Shown in pieces: positions 1 through 6,415 of a stretch of 11,258 nt of DNA. The position numbers and the translations under genes were made by a program. This DNA is from Pseudomonadota bacterium (lineage in GTDB: Bacteria; Pseudomonadota; Gammaproteobacteria; Steroidobacterales; Steroidobacteraceae). Where the stretch lies: NCBI GenBank assembly GCA_023433705.1, contig JAEYUC010000003.1:1-11258 (forward strand), given 5' to 3'. Below the pieces are notes generated by a model. That model was not told the origin of the DNA. It searched no databases and saw only the letters and a list, made by a program, of their open reading frames with translations. Each line of letters begins with the position of its first letter. Within the stretch, counting starts at the first letter, position 1.

Positions 1-92
1 GTGCCTGCCCCCAGATCGAAGACGAGAATCAGTAGTTAGTAATCCTGCTGCGCCACCAACGACGCAGTCGCTCTTTAGAAGGAAACACGCAA
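1..92. other. upstream segment of rpsJ, no gene recognised
   Basis: This short stretch precedes rpsJ. I see no recognisable end of tuf, the usual upstream neighbour of rpsJ, although the piece is too short to exclude one farther out. One frame ends at a TAG at 33-35 and could be the tail of an upstream gene, but the few residues are not identifiable. A purine-rich Shine-Dalgarno (AAGGAA, 79-84) lies 8 nt before the rpsJ ATG. A weak hairpin (CTGCG at about 49-53 with CGCAG at about 64-68) lies between. Bases 5-18 closely resemble part of the repeat block at 3275-3288. Confidence 0.4.
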
Positions 93-404
93 ATGGCCAA
101 TCAGAACATCCGCATCCGTCTCAAGGCTTTCGACCATCGCCTCATCGACACCTCCGCCAAGGAAATCGTCGAGACCGCCAAGCGCACGGGCGCCACGGTC
201 AAGGGCCCGGTGCCGCTGCCGACCAAGATGGAGCGTTTCACGCTGCTCGTTTCGCCGCACTCCGACAAGGACGCGCGCGACCAGTTCGAGCTGCGCACGC
301 ACAAGCGCATCATGGACATCATCAACCCGACCGATAAGACGGTCGATGCGCTGATGAAGCTCGAGCTGCCCGCCGGCGTCGACGTCCAGCTGAAGCTCAA
401 CTAA
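93..404 (+). CDS. rpsJ: 30S ribosomal protein S10
   Basis: S10 is a head protein of the 30S subunit and, as NusE, a partner of NusB in transcription antitermination. The 103-residue product has the normal family length and is collinear with E. coli S10 throughout. Visible family signatures are IRIRLKAFDHRLID near residues 6-19, EIVETAKRTGA at about 24-34, GPVPLPT at 38-44, the KDARDQFE-RTH stretch at about 59-70, and KTVDAL-KLELPAGVDVQ near the C-terminus. The start is fixed by the good ribosome binding site AAGGAA 8 nt upstream. The oddity is the context: S10 normally opens the S10 operon with rplC next, but here cysB follows after 21 nt. This may be a relocated single gene, a second copy, or an assembly join; the sequence looks intact and functional. 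Confidence 0.97.
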   Translation: MANQNIRIRLKAFDHRLIDTSAKEIVETAKRTGATVKGPVPLPTKMERFTLLVSPHSDKDARDQFELRTHKRIMDIINPTDKTVDALMKLELPAGVDVQLKLN

Positions 405-425
405 CAAACGGGGTATGCTGCAAGC

Positions 426-1403
426 ATGAAGTTGCAGCAACTCCGCTATCTCGCGGCCGTCGTCCAGAACGGCCTCAACGTCACGACCGCGGCGCAGGCG
501 TTACACACTTCGCAGCCGGGCGTCAGCAAGCAGATCCGGCTCCTCGAAGAGGAGCTGGGTCTGACCTTGTTCGTGCGCGACGGTCGCGCGCTCAAGCGCC
601 TGACCCCCGCCGGCGAGGAAGTGGCGGCCCGCGCGTTGCGAATGCTGCGCGAGGCGCAGGCGCTCAAGTCCCTCGCGAAGGATCTCAAGCAAGCCGATCG
701 GGGGTCGTTGTCGATCGGCACCACGCATACGCAGGCTCGCTACGTACTTCCACGCGTTATACGCGACTTCCGCCAGAAGTATCCCGACGTGCAGCTCCAC
801 CTGCACCAGGGCACCTCGGACCAGATCGCCGAGATGGCCAGCCTCGACCGCATCGACTTCGCGATCAACACCGGGAGCCAGGACAGGTTCCCCGACTTCG
901 TGCTGCTGCCTATCTATTCCTGGCACCGCCAGATCATCGTGCCGAAGGACCATCCGCTCGCGAAGGAGACGAAGCCGACGCTTCAACAGCTCGCCGAGTA
1001 CCCGCTGGTGACCTACGTTTTCAGCTTCACGGGACCCTCGTCGCTGCATCAGCAGTTCGCGCGCGCTGGGCTGGAGCCCAATGTCTCGCTCACCGCGCGC
1101 GACGCGGACGTGATCAAGACATACGTGCGACTGGGGCTCGGCGTCGGCGTGGTCGCGAGCATGGCGATCGAGCCCGACGACGAGAAGGACCTGGCCGTCG
1201 TCGAAGCCGGGCACCTCTTCCCGCAACACGTGACCTGGCTCGGTTTTCGCTCGGGCGCGCTGCTGCGCGGCTTCACCTACGATTTCATCCATCTGCTCGC
1301 GCCGCATCTCACGCGCGAGCGAATCGACCGCATCCTCTCCGCGCCGACGCCCGCCGCGCGCGAGAAACTCATTTCCGCGCTCGAACTACCCCGTTACGAC
1401 TGA
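426..1403 (+). CDS. cysB: LysR-type transcriptional regulator CysB
   Basis: CysB is the master activator of sulfate assimilation and cysteine biosynthesis. In enterobacteria it responds to N-acetylserine/O-acetylserine, with sulfide and thiosulfate as anti-inducers. The protein is 325 residues (E. coli 324). The N-terminal winged helix-turn-helix covers about residues 1-60, with the TTAAQALHTSQPGVSKQIR stretch as the DNA-binding core. The effector domain starts near residue 93 with the CysB signature GTTHTQARYVLP (98-109). The ligand-contacting residues described for Klebsiella CysB, T100, T102, Q103, T149 and T202, are all present at the same numbers. DADVIKTYVRLGLGVG (226-241) and APHLTR (292-297) are further hallmarks. 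The SD is modest (GGGG at about 411-414), and a 5-bp hairpin (ATGCT/AGCAT, 415-427) covers the start codon. The sulfate reduction operon it should control lies 2 kb downstream. Confidence 0.95.
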   Translation: MKLQQLRYLAAVVQNGLNVTTAAQALHTSQPGVSKQIRLLEEELGLTLFVRDGRALKRLTPAGEEVAARALRMLREAQALKSLAKDLKQADRGSLSIGTTHTQARYVLPRVIRDFRQKYPDVQLHLHQGTSDQIAEMASLDRIDFAINTGSQDRFPDFVLLPIYSWHRQIIVPKDHPLAKETKPTLQQLAEYPLVTYVFSFTGPSSLHQQFARAGLEPNVSLTARDADVIKTYVRLGLGVGVVASMAIEPDDEKDLAVVEAGHLFPQHVTWLGFRSGALLRGFTYDFIHLLAPHLTRERIDRILSAPTPAAREKLISALELPRYD

Positions 1404-1413
1404 GGAATCGACC

Positions 1414-1929
1414 ATGGCAACCCGCGTGCCGCTGATCCTGTGTGCGATGTTCCTCGTACTCGGTTCTCTCGCGCATGCACAGGAGCGCCAGACGGAGCAC
1501 ACCTTCAAACGCGGCGCCGCGGCCGCGCCGCGCGCGACCCTGTCCGACATGCAATGGCTCGAGGGTCGCTGGGTTGGCGCCGCATTCGGCGGCAAGACCG
1601 AAGAGCAGTGGTCCGCTCCCGACGGCGGAGCGATGGTCGGCTGGTACCGGCTCGTGAAAGACGGCAAGCCCGTGTTCTACGAGCTCATGACCGTTGTCGA
1701 GAAGGACGGCAGCCTCGTCATGCGGCTCAAGCATTTCCACGCCGACCTCAAGGGATGGGAAGAGAAGGACGAGGTGCGCGAATTCGCGCTCGTGGCAAAG
1801 GAAGAAGGCGCGATGCACTTCGAAGGAATGTCGTTCCATCCCAAGGGCGATGCGCTCACCGTTTATCTCGCCATCGAGCACGATGACGGCAAGGTGACCG
1901 AGGAAAAATTCGAATACGCGCGTCGCTGA
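1414..1929 (+). CDS. exported DUF6265-type protein of unknown function
   Basis: This 171-residue protein begins with a clear Sec signal peptide: basic Arg4, a hydrophobic core at about 5-19, and an AHA|Q cleavage site after residue 22, so the mature protein is probably periplasmic. The mature part resembles the DUF6265 family, with WLEGRW at 48-53, EEQWSAPDGGAMVGWYR at 63-79, a FYE segment at 88-90, the LVMRLKHFHADLKGWE strand pair at about 101-116, and a terminal EHDDGKVTEEKFEY stretch. The pattern suggests a lipocalin-like beta barrel, but no enzymatic function is known to me. GAGGAA (1402-1407) overlaps the cysB stop and sits 6 nt before the ATG, so the gene is probably co-transcribed with cysB. 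Nothing in the sequence links it directly to sulfur. Confidence 0.8.
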   Translation: MATRVPLILCAMFLVLGSLAHAQERQTEHTFKRGAAAAPRATLSDMQWLEGRWVGAAFGGKTEEQWSAPDGGAMVGWYRLVKDGKPVFYELMTVVEKDGSLVMRLKHFHADLKGWEEKDEVREFALVAKEEGAMHFEGMSFHPKGDALTVYLAIEHDDGKVTEEKFEYARR

Positions 1930-1931
1930 CG

Positions 1932-1944
1932 CGCTGAATCAGCG
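1932..1944. terminator. small hairpin between convergent genes
   Basis: CGCTG-AAT-CAGCG forms a 5-bp stem with a 3-nt loop, just after the stop of the DUF6265 gene and just before the end of the converging amphi-Trp gene. It could help end transcription from both sides, but there is no T-tract, so the call is weak. Confidence 0.25.
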
Positions 1945-1951
1945 AGTCCCG

Positions 1952-2188
1952 CTACTTCGATGTCTCCTGCGGATTCCACTTGATCTGGAATTCGATCTCT
2001 TCCCCAGAAGCCGCGCGCTCGTGCTCGAGGTTGTACTGCGCGCGCGCCGGAACGTGGATGCGCTCACCCGCGATGCTGATCGTGAACCGCTTGCCGTTCT
2101 CGATGGCGTCCGCGAGCCGCCGCAGCTTCTCGACGAACCGGGCCTTGGGGTAATCCTTTTCGATGTCGCGCGATTTTTTCTTTGCCAT
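1952..2188 (-). CDS. amphi-Trp domain-containing protein
   Basis: This small 78-residue protein has a lysine-rich start (MAKKKSRDIEKDYPK) and a predicted amphipathic helix at about 16-32 (ARFVEKLRRLADAIENG). A strand-rich region (FTISIAGERIHVP, 35-47) follows, then the family-typical terminal strand EIEFQIKW (64-71) with the single conserved Trp71. This arrangement matches the amphi-Trp domain, a short module common in proteobacteria, archaea and halophiles whose function is not established. It has no signal peptide and should be cytosolic. It is transcribed against its neighbours, and no strong Shine-Dalgarno is visible before the ATG at 2186-2188. It is probably unrelated to the sulfur operon. 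Confidence 0.78.
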   Translation of the reverse strand: MAKKKSRDIEKDYPKARFVEKLRRLADAIENGKRFTISIAGERIHVPARAQYNLEHERAASGEEIEFQIKWNPQETSK

Positions 2189-2282
2189 GCGCGTCTTTTA
2201 TCACGGGTGGTGAGGCATTCCCACGGCGGGAGCCGTCCCACTCCGATGCGAGCTAAGGCGCGAGGCGTGCAGCTTCACGACG

Positions 2283-3251
2283 ATGCGCAGGCAGAAGGCG
2301 GTTTCGGGTAGCAAGTGGGACGTCGTCATCGCGGGCGCCGGGCCCGCGGGTTTGTCAGCGGCGTTGGTGCTGGGCAGGGCATGCCGGCGCGTGCTGCTGT
2401 GTGACACGGGCACGCCGCGCAGCTGGGCTTCGAAGGAAATGCATGCATTCCTGTCGCGCGATCCGATTGCGCCGTCGAGGCTTCGCGACATTTCGCGCGA
2501 GCAGGTATTGAAGTATCCCGGGGTGACCTATGCGCCCGACGAGGTGACGGCGGCGCGGCGTAGCGGATCGCATTTCCGCGTCGAGCTCGGCGGGCGGGCG
2601 TCGGTGCGCGCGCGCAAACTACTGATCGCCACGGGACTGTTCGACATCATTCCGAGAATCCCGGGCATCGACGAGTTGTTCGGCCGCAGCGTCTTTCAGT
2701 GCCCATACTGCGACGGCTGGGAAATGCGCGACCGGAGGATCGCCGTGTACGGCAAGCGGCAGCGCGGATTCGAAATGGCGCGCGCGATCACGGCCTGGGC
2801 GAGCGACATCGTGCTGTTCACGGACGGCCGGTCTGGCTACACGCCGGACATGCGCCGGCAACTGGAGCGCAAGGGCATCCGGCTCGTCGAGACTCGGGTC
2901 GCGCGCCTGGAGGGCGCCCGCGGCAAGTTGTCCGCCGTGGCGCTCGCGGATGGCCAGCGTGTTGCCCGCGATGCCCTGTTCTTCGATACGCCCTCGCACA
3001 ACCAGTCGAAGCTGGCCCAGTCGCTGGGGTGCAAGTTCGGCCGCGATGGGGGAGTCCTGTGCGGGGACTACGAGGCCACGAGCGTCCCCGGGGTCTATGT
3101 GGCCGGCAACATCATCCGGGACGTGCAGCTTTCGATCGTGGCCGCCGCCGAGGGCGCAAGGGCGGCGTTCGGCATCAACCGGTCCCTGACCCGCGAGGAT
3201 TGGGGGCAGCCCCCGATTCCCAGCAAACGGGGTCAGTCCTCCCAGCGCTGA
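2283..3251 (+). CDS. thioredoxin reductase-like NAD(P)/FAD-dependent oxidoreductase
   Basis: This 322-residue flavoprotein belongs to the thioredoxin-reductase-like class. The FAD Rossmann motif is GAGPAG (18-23), LLIATG closes the first FAD segment (113-118), and FQCPYCDGWE carries a redox-type CPYC pair (140-143) where TrxB has its CATC disulfide. The NAD(P) motif is atypical: YGKRQRGFEMA (156-166) instead of GGGxxAxEEA. The late FAD motif reads VAGN (273-276) rather than AGD. Substrate and partner are unknown; disulfide, flavin or small-molecule reduction are all possible. The ATG at 2283 is the only ATG or GTG start in frame after a stop at 2211-2213, and no clear SD precedes it. About the last 14 residues (from Gln309) and the stop codon are encoded inside the repeat block that follows, so the natural C-terminus was probably altered by repeat insertion. 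Confidence 0.82.
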   Translation: MRRQKAVSGSKWDVVIAGAGPAGLSAALVLGRACRRVLLCDTGTPRSWASKEMHAFLSRDPIAPSRLRDISREQVLKYPGVTYAPDEVTAARRSGSHFRVELGGRASVRARKLLIATGLFDIIPRIPGIDELFGRSVFQCPYCDGWEMRDRRIAVYGKRQRGFEMARAITAWASDIVLFTDGRSGYTPDMRRQLERKGIRLVETRVARLEGARGKLSAVALADGQRVARDALFFDTPSHNQSKLAQSLGCKFGRDGGVLCGDYEATSVPGVYVAGNIIRDVQLSIVAAAEGARAAFGINRSLTREDWGQPPIPSKRGQSSQR

Positions 3252-3300
3252 CCCCTTTTGCCAGCAAAAGGGGGCTGCCCCCAAATCGGGGCTGCCCCCG
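3202..3300. repeat. cluster of GC-rich inverted repeats (REP/BIME-like)
   Basis: Several nested palindromes are packed here. GGGGGC-A-GCCCCC lies at 3202-3214. GGGGTCAG (3229-3236) faces CTGACCCC (3248-3255). CCCCTTTTGC (3252-3261) and GCAAAAGGGG (3264-3273) form a perfect 10-bp arm pair around CA. GGGGGC-T-GCCCCC lies at 3270-3282, and GGGGC-T-GCCCC at about 3288-3298. Repeated palindromic cores separated by short spacers are typical of REP/BIME-type intergenic elements, and GGGGTCAG/CTGACCCC arms are the kind mobilised by RAYT transposases; that link is inference. The block encodes the last codons of the upstream reductase. Confidence 0.75.
3223..3261 (+). terminator. probable intrinsic terminator of the reductase gene
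   Basis: GGGGTCAG (3229-3236) pairs with CTGACCCC (3248-3255) around an 11-nt loop. The helix can extend through one mismatch by GCAAA (3223-3227) against TTTGC (3257-3261). A run of four T follows the GC-rich stem. The reductase stop codon (TGA, 3249-3251) lies inside the descending arm. The element therefore looks like a terminator supplied by the repeat cluster. Confidence 0.5.
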
Positions 3301-3345
3301 TTCAGCCCGGGGCAGCGGCCGTCCAGAATGAGCCATGTATCCGCC

Positions 3346-3375
3346 CTGTTACCCCGGTGTTATTCCTGCATAACC
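3346..3375 (+). promoter_or_regulatory. candidate promoter / CysB operator of the cysD operon
   Basis: A 5-6-5 palindrome GTTAT-TCCTGC-ATAAC covers 3359-3374, with a further GTTACC at 3348-3353. This is the only AT-richer stretch in the intergenic region. LysR-type operators are often interrupted dyads of this kind, and CysB is encoded nearby. CATAAC (3369-3374) also resembles a -10 element, preceded by TG at 3367-3368. That would place transcription start near 3381, just before the folded leader. A poor -35 (CTGTTA, 3346-3351) would suit an activator-dependent promoter. All of this is inference from pattern. Confidence 0.35.
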
Positions 3376-3382
3376 AAAAGTG

Positions 3383-3469
3383 CTTTCCGGGCGGAGGCTT
3401 GCCCTCAGTACAGTCCCTCGCACTTTGCGACTGCCGGCCATGCGCCGGCTTTTTACGCTGCCCGGAAAG
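3383..3469 (+). ncRNA. structured 5' leader of cysD sequestering its ribosome binding site
   Basis: CTTTCCGGGC (3383-3392) is the exact reverse complement of GCCCGGAAAG (3460-3469); a G-U and a G-C pair can add two more. The 3' arm covers nearly all of the cysD Shine-Dalgarno (GGAAAGG, 3464-3470), so the paired form should block translation. Inside this closing helix three local hairpins can form: GAGG/CCTC (3394-3397 with 3403-3406; its first G competes with the optional extension of the closing helix), a bulged CAGT..CGCA-ctt-TGCG..ACTG (3411-3433), and GCCGGC/GCCGGC (3433-3449). The result is a multibranched domain of about 87 nt ahead of a biosynthetic operon, which is how many riboswitches and leader attenuators are built. 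I could not match it to any riboswitch class I know, including SAM and SAH types. Ligand and function are unknown. Confidence 0.5.
3433..3454 (+). terminator. intrinsic terminator-like hairpin in the cysD leader
   Basis: GCCGGC (3433-3438), loop CATGC, GCCGGC (3444-3449) and five T (3450-3454) form a compact Rho-independent terminator shape. It lies 21 nt before the cysD ATG and downstream of the only plausible promoter, so it would act within the leader as an attenuator or produce a short RNA of about 70 nt. The stem is only 6 bp, so efficiency is uncertain. Confidence 0.5.
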
Positions 3470-3475
3470 GTCTCA

Positions 3476-4438
3476 ATGCAAGCCCAGAAACAAGCAGTTA
3501 CGACACTCAAACCCGTCGGGGGAGGCCGTCGTGCCGCCGTGGCAAAGCTGACCCATCTGGCCCGGCTCGAGGCCGAGAGCATCCACATCATGCGCGAGGT
3601 GGCCGCGGAGTTTTCCAAGCCGCTGCTCATGTACTCGATCGGCAAGGACTCCTCGGTCCTGCTGCACCTGGCCCGCAAGGCGTTCTTCCCGGGCCGCATC
3701 CCGTTCCCGCTGCTGCACATCGACACGGGCTGGAAGTTCAAGGAGATGATCACGTTCCGCGACGAGACGGCGAAGCGACTCAACGCCGAGCTCATCGTCT
3801 ACACGAACCAGGCCGGAAAGGCCGCGGGCGTCACGCCGTTCACGCACGGCGGACGCTACACCGACATCATGAAGACCGAGGCGCTCAAGGCCGCGCTCGA
3901 CAAGTACGGCGCGGACGCGGCCATCGGCGGCGCGCGCCGCGATGAGGAGAAATCGCGCGCGAAGGAGCGCGTGTTCAGCTTCCGCGACGCGCAGCATCGC
4001 TGGGATCCGAAGAACCAGCGCCCCGAGCTCTGGAACCTCTACAACGGGCGCCTCCGCAAGGGCGACAGCATCCGCGTGTTCCCGCTGTCGAACTGGACAG
4101 AGGTCGACATCTGGACGTACATCCACAGCGAGAACATCCCGGTCGTGCCGCTGTACTTCGCGAAGCCGCGTCCGATCGTCGATCGTGACGGGCTCAAGAT
4201 CATGGTGGACGACGATCGCCAGCCGCTGAACCCCGGTGAGAAGCCGCGCTTGGAGACGGTGCGTTTCCGCTCGCTCGGCTGCTATCCACTCACGGGTGCG
4301 CAGGCGTCGCAGGCCGAGACCGTGCCCGCGATCATCGAAGAGATGCTCCGTACGACGACGTCCGAGCGGCAGAGCCGCGCCATCGACGCCGAATCCGCGG
4401 CCGCGATGGAGAACCGCAAGCGCGAGGGATATTTCTAG
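3476..4438 (+). CDS. cysD: sulfate adenylyltransferase subunit 2 (CysD)
   Basis: CysD is the catalytic subunit of ATP sulfurylase, which forms adenosine 5'-phosphosulfate (APS) from ATP and sulfate with the GTPase CysN. The 320-residue product (E. coli 302) is collinear with E. coli CysD from KLTHLARLEAESIHI (24-38) to the end. Visible motifs are the PP-loop-type SIGKDSS (54-60), HIDTGWKFKEM (81-91), GGARRDEEKSRAKER (151-165), HRWDPKNQRPELW (174-186), FPLSNWTEVDIW (202-213) and the terminal TTTSERQSR. The ATG at 3476 is chosen because GGAAAGG lies 5 nt upstream. Upstream in-frame ATGs add codons that run through the leader and terminator hairpin and have no homology to CysD. The first 20 or so residues (basic, glycine-rich) are an unconserved extension. 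It is the first gene of the cys operon, with its stop directly touching the cysNC start. Confidence 0.96.
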   Translation: MQAQKQAVTTLKPVGGGRRAAVAKLTHLARLEAESIHIMREVAAEFSKPLLMYSIGKDSSVLLHLARKAFFPGRIPFPLLHIDTGWKFKEMITFRDETAKRLNAELIVYTNQAGKAAGVTPFTHGGRYTDIMKTEALKAALDKYGADAAIGGARRDEEKSRAKERVFSFRDAQHRWDPKNQRPELWNLYNGRLRKGDSIRVFPLSNWTEVDIWTYIHSENIPVVPLYFAKPRPIVDRDGLKIMVDDDRQPLNPGEKPRLETVRFRSLGCYPLTGAQASQAETVPAIIEEMLRTTTSERQSRAIDAESAAAMENRKREGYF

Positions 4439-6415
4439 ATGTCCGCCGCGTTAACTACATTGACCGGGAAGAAGAACTTGCCGCCCACCCAGCCGACGAG
4501 CGCTCGTCCGTCAACGCTCGAGGAGTTCCTCGCGCAGCAGCGCGAGATCGACCTGCTGCGCTTCATCACCTGCGGCTCCGTCGACGACGGCAAGAGCACG
4601 CTGATCGGCCGCCTGCTGCACGACACGCGCCAGGTGTTCGACGACCAGCTGAACGCCGTCGCGAACGACAGCAAGCGCTGGGGCACGACCGGAGAAGTGC
4701 CCGACCTCGCACTGCTCGTCGATGGCCTGCAGGCCGAGCGCGAGCAGGGCATCACGATCGACGTCGCGTATCGTTATTTCTCCACGCCGAAGCGCAAGTT
4801 CATCGTCGCGGATTGCCCGGGCCACGAGCAGTACACGCGCAACATGGCGACCGGTGCGTCCACCGCCGAGGCCGCCGTGGTGCTGGTCGACGCGGAGAAG
4901 GGCATCCGCGTGCAGACGCGCCGCCACGCGCACATCGTCGCGCTGCTCGGCGTGCAGAACATCATCCTCGCGGTCAACAAGATGGACCGCATCGGTTACG
5001 ACAAGGCGAGGTTCGAGAGCATCGCGGGCGAGTTCGCGGTGTATGCGCACAAGCTCGGCGTGCCGAATGTCGAAGTGATCCCGGTGAGCGCGCTGCAGGG
5101 CGTGAACGTGGTCGCCCGAGGCACCGCGGAGACGCCGTGGTACACCGGCCGCACGCTGCTCGAGGCGCTCGAAGGCATCGAAGTCGTCAGCAGCAATTTC
5201 AAGGAGCTGCGCTTCCCGATCCAGTTCGTGAGCCGTCCGGATGCGAACTTCCGCGGCTATGCCGGCACCATCGCGAGCGGCGAAATTGCCGTCGGCGACA
5301 GCGTGCTCGCGCTGCCGTCGCGCAAGTCGAGCACGGTGCGCGAGATCACGACCGCCGACGGTCCGCTCGAGCGCGCGGGCGCGGCGCAGGCCGTGACCGT
5401 CGTGCTCGAAGACGAGATCGATCTTTCCCGCGGCGACGTGCTGGTTCACCCGGACCATCGCCCGACTCTCGCGCGCACTTTCGATGCCCACCTCATCTGG
5501 ATGGGCGAAGCGCCGCTGCTGCCGGGCAAGCGCTACGAATTCAAGATCGGCGCGCGCTACGTGAAGGGACTGATCGATTCGATCCAGCATCGTATCGACG
5601 TCAACGACCTATCCACTCGCGAGGCCGAGGCGCTCGATCTCAACGGCCTCGCGCGCGTGCGGGTCGCGCTCGAAGAGCCGGTCGCGATCGACGACTACAA
5701 GCTGAGCCGCGCGACGGGTTCGTTCATCATCGTGGACCTGCTGCACTTCGGCACCGTCGGTGCGGGCATGGTCATCGCGCCGAACACGCAGGGTGCGCGC
5801 GCCAACACCGACATCGTGTGGCAGCCGACGCGCGTCACCGCCGCGATCCGCGCGAACCAGAAGGGTCAGAAGCCCGCGGTCGTGTGGTTCACGGGCCTTT
5901 CGGGCTCGGGCAAGTCGACGCTCGCGAACGCGCTCGAACAGGCGCTCGTGCATCGCGGCCATCATTCGTTCCTGCTCGACGGCGACAACGTGCGTCACGG
6001 GCTCAACAAGGACCTCGACTTCTCCGAGGCCGGACGCGCGGAGAACATCCGCCGCATCGGCGAGGTCTCGGCGCTGTTCGTCGACGCGGGCCTGATCGTG
6101 ATCACCGCGTTCATCTCGCCGTTCCGCGCGGACCGCAACCGCATCCGCGAGCGCATCGGCGATGCGAATTTCATCGAGATCTATCTATCCACGTCGCTCG
6201 AGGAGTGCGAGCGCCGCGACCCGAAGGGCCTGTACCAGAAGGCGCGCGCCGGGGAGATCCGCGAGTTCACGGGCATCGATTCGCCCTACGAACCGCCGAT
6301 CGCGCCGCAGCTCACGATCGATACTTCGAAGGTCGAGATGTCCGCGGCGGTCGAAACGATCCTGCGATATCTCGAGAACAAGGGTTTCCTGCACCAGAGC
6401 GATCCGGGGTTGTGA
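4439..6415 (+). CDS. cysNC: bifunctional sulfate adenylyltransferase subunit 1 / APS kinase (CysNC)
   Basis: This 658-residue fusion joins the ATP sulfurylase GTPase subunit to APS kinase, so one polypeptide helps make APS and then phosphorylates it to PAPS. The CysN part (about 35-465) has the translational GTPase set: GSVDDGKST (46-54), EQGITIDVAYRYF (102-114), DCPGH (125-129) and NKMD (180-183), followed by EF-Tu-like beta-barrel domains. The CysC part (about 475-650) has P-loop GLSGSGKST (486-494), DGDNVRHGLN (514-523), FISPFR (558-563, containing the kinase signature serine), KGLYQKARAGEI (596-607) and FTGIDSPYE (610-618). All key motifs are intact in both halves. The ATG follows the cysD TAG with no gap, and GAGGGA (4424-4429) within cysD serves as SD. 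CysNC fusions occur in Xanthomonas, rhizobial NodQ and other proteobacteria. Confidence 0.97.
   Translation: MSAALTTLTGKKNLPPTQPTSARPSTLEEFLAQQREIDLLRFITCGSVDDGKSTLIGRLLHDTRQVFDDQLNAVANDSKRWGTTGEVPDLALLVDGLQAEREQGITIDVAYRYFSTPKRKFIVADCPGHEQYTRNMATGASTAEAAVVLVDAEKGIRVQTRRHAHIVALLGVQNIILAVNKMDRIGYDKARFESIAGEFAVYAHKLGVPNVEVIPVSALQGVNVVARGTAETPWYTGRTLLEALEGIEVVSSNFKELRFPIQFVSRPDANFRGYAGTIASGEIAVGDSVLALPSRKSSTVREITTADGPLERAGAAQAVTVVLEDEIDLSRGDVLVHPDHRPTLARTFDAHLIWMGEAPLLPGKRYEFKIGARYVKGLIDSIQHRIDVNDLSTREAEALDLNGLARVRVALEEPVAIDDYKLSRATGSFIIVDLLHFGTVGAGMVIAPNTQGARANTDIVWQPTRVTAAIRANQKGQKPAVVWFTGLSGSGKSTLANALEQALVHRGHHSFLLDGDNVRHGLNKDLDFSEAGRAENIRRIGEVSALFVDAGLIVITAFISPFRADRNRIRERIGDANFIEIYLSTSLEECERRDPKGLYQKARAGEIREFTGIDSPYEPPIAPQLTIDTSKVEMSAAVETILRYLENKGFLHQSDPGL

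Noticed and set aside
3380..3475. Longer cysD start adding 32 codons
   Set aside because: The extra codons run through the structured leader and the terminator hairpin, have no CysD homology, and the ATG at 3476 has a good SD at the right distance.
4511..5590. Long reverse-strand open frames under cysNC, cysJ and cysI
   Set aside because: They are antisense shadows of conserved coding regions with Arg/His/Ala/Asp-rich compositions and no recognisable domains.
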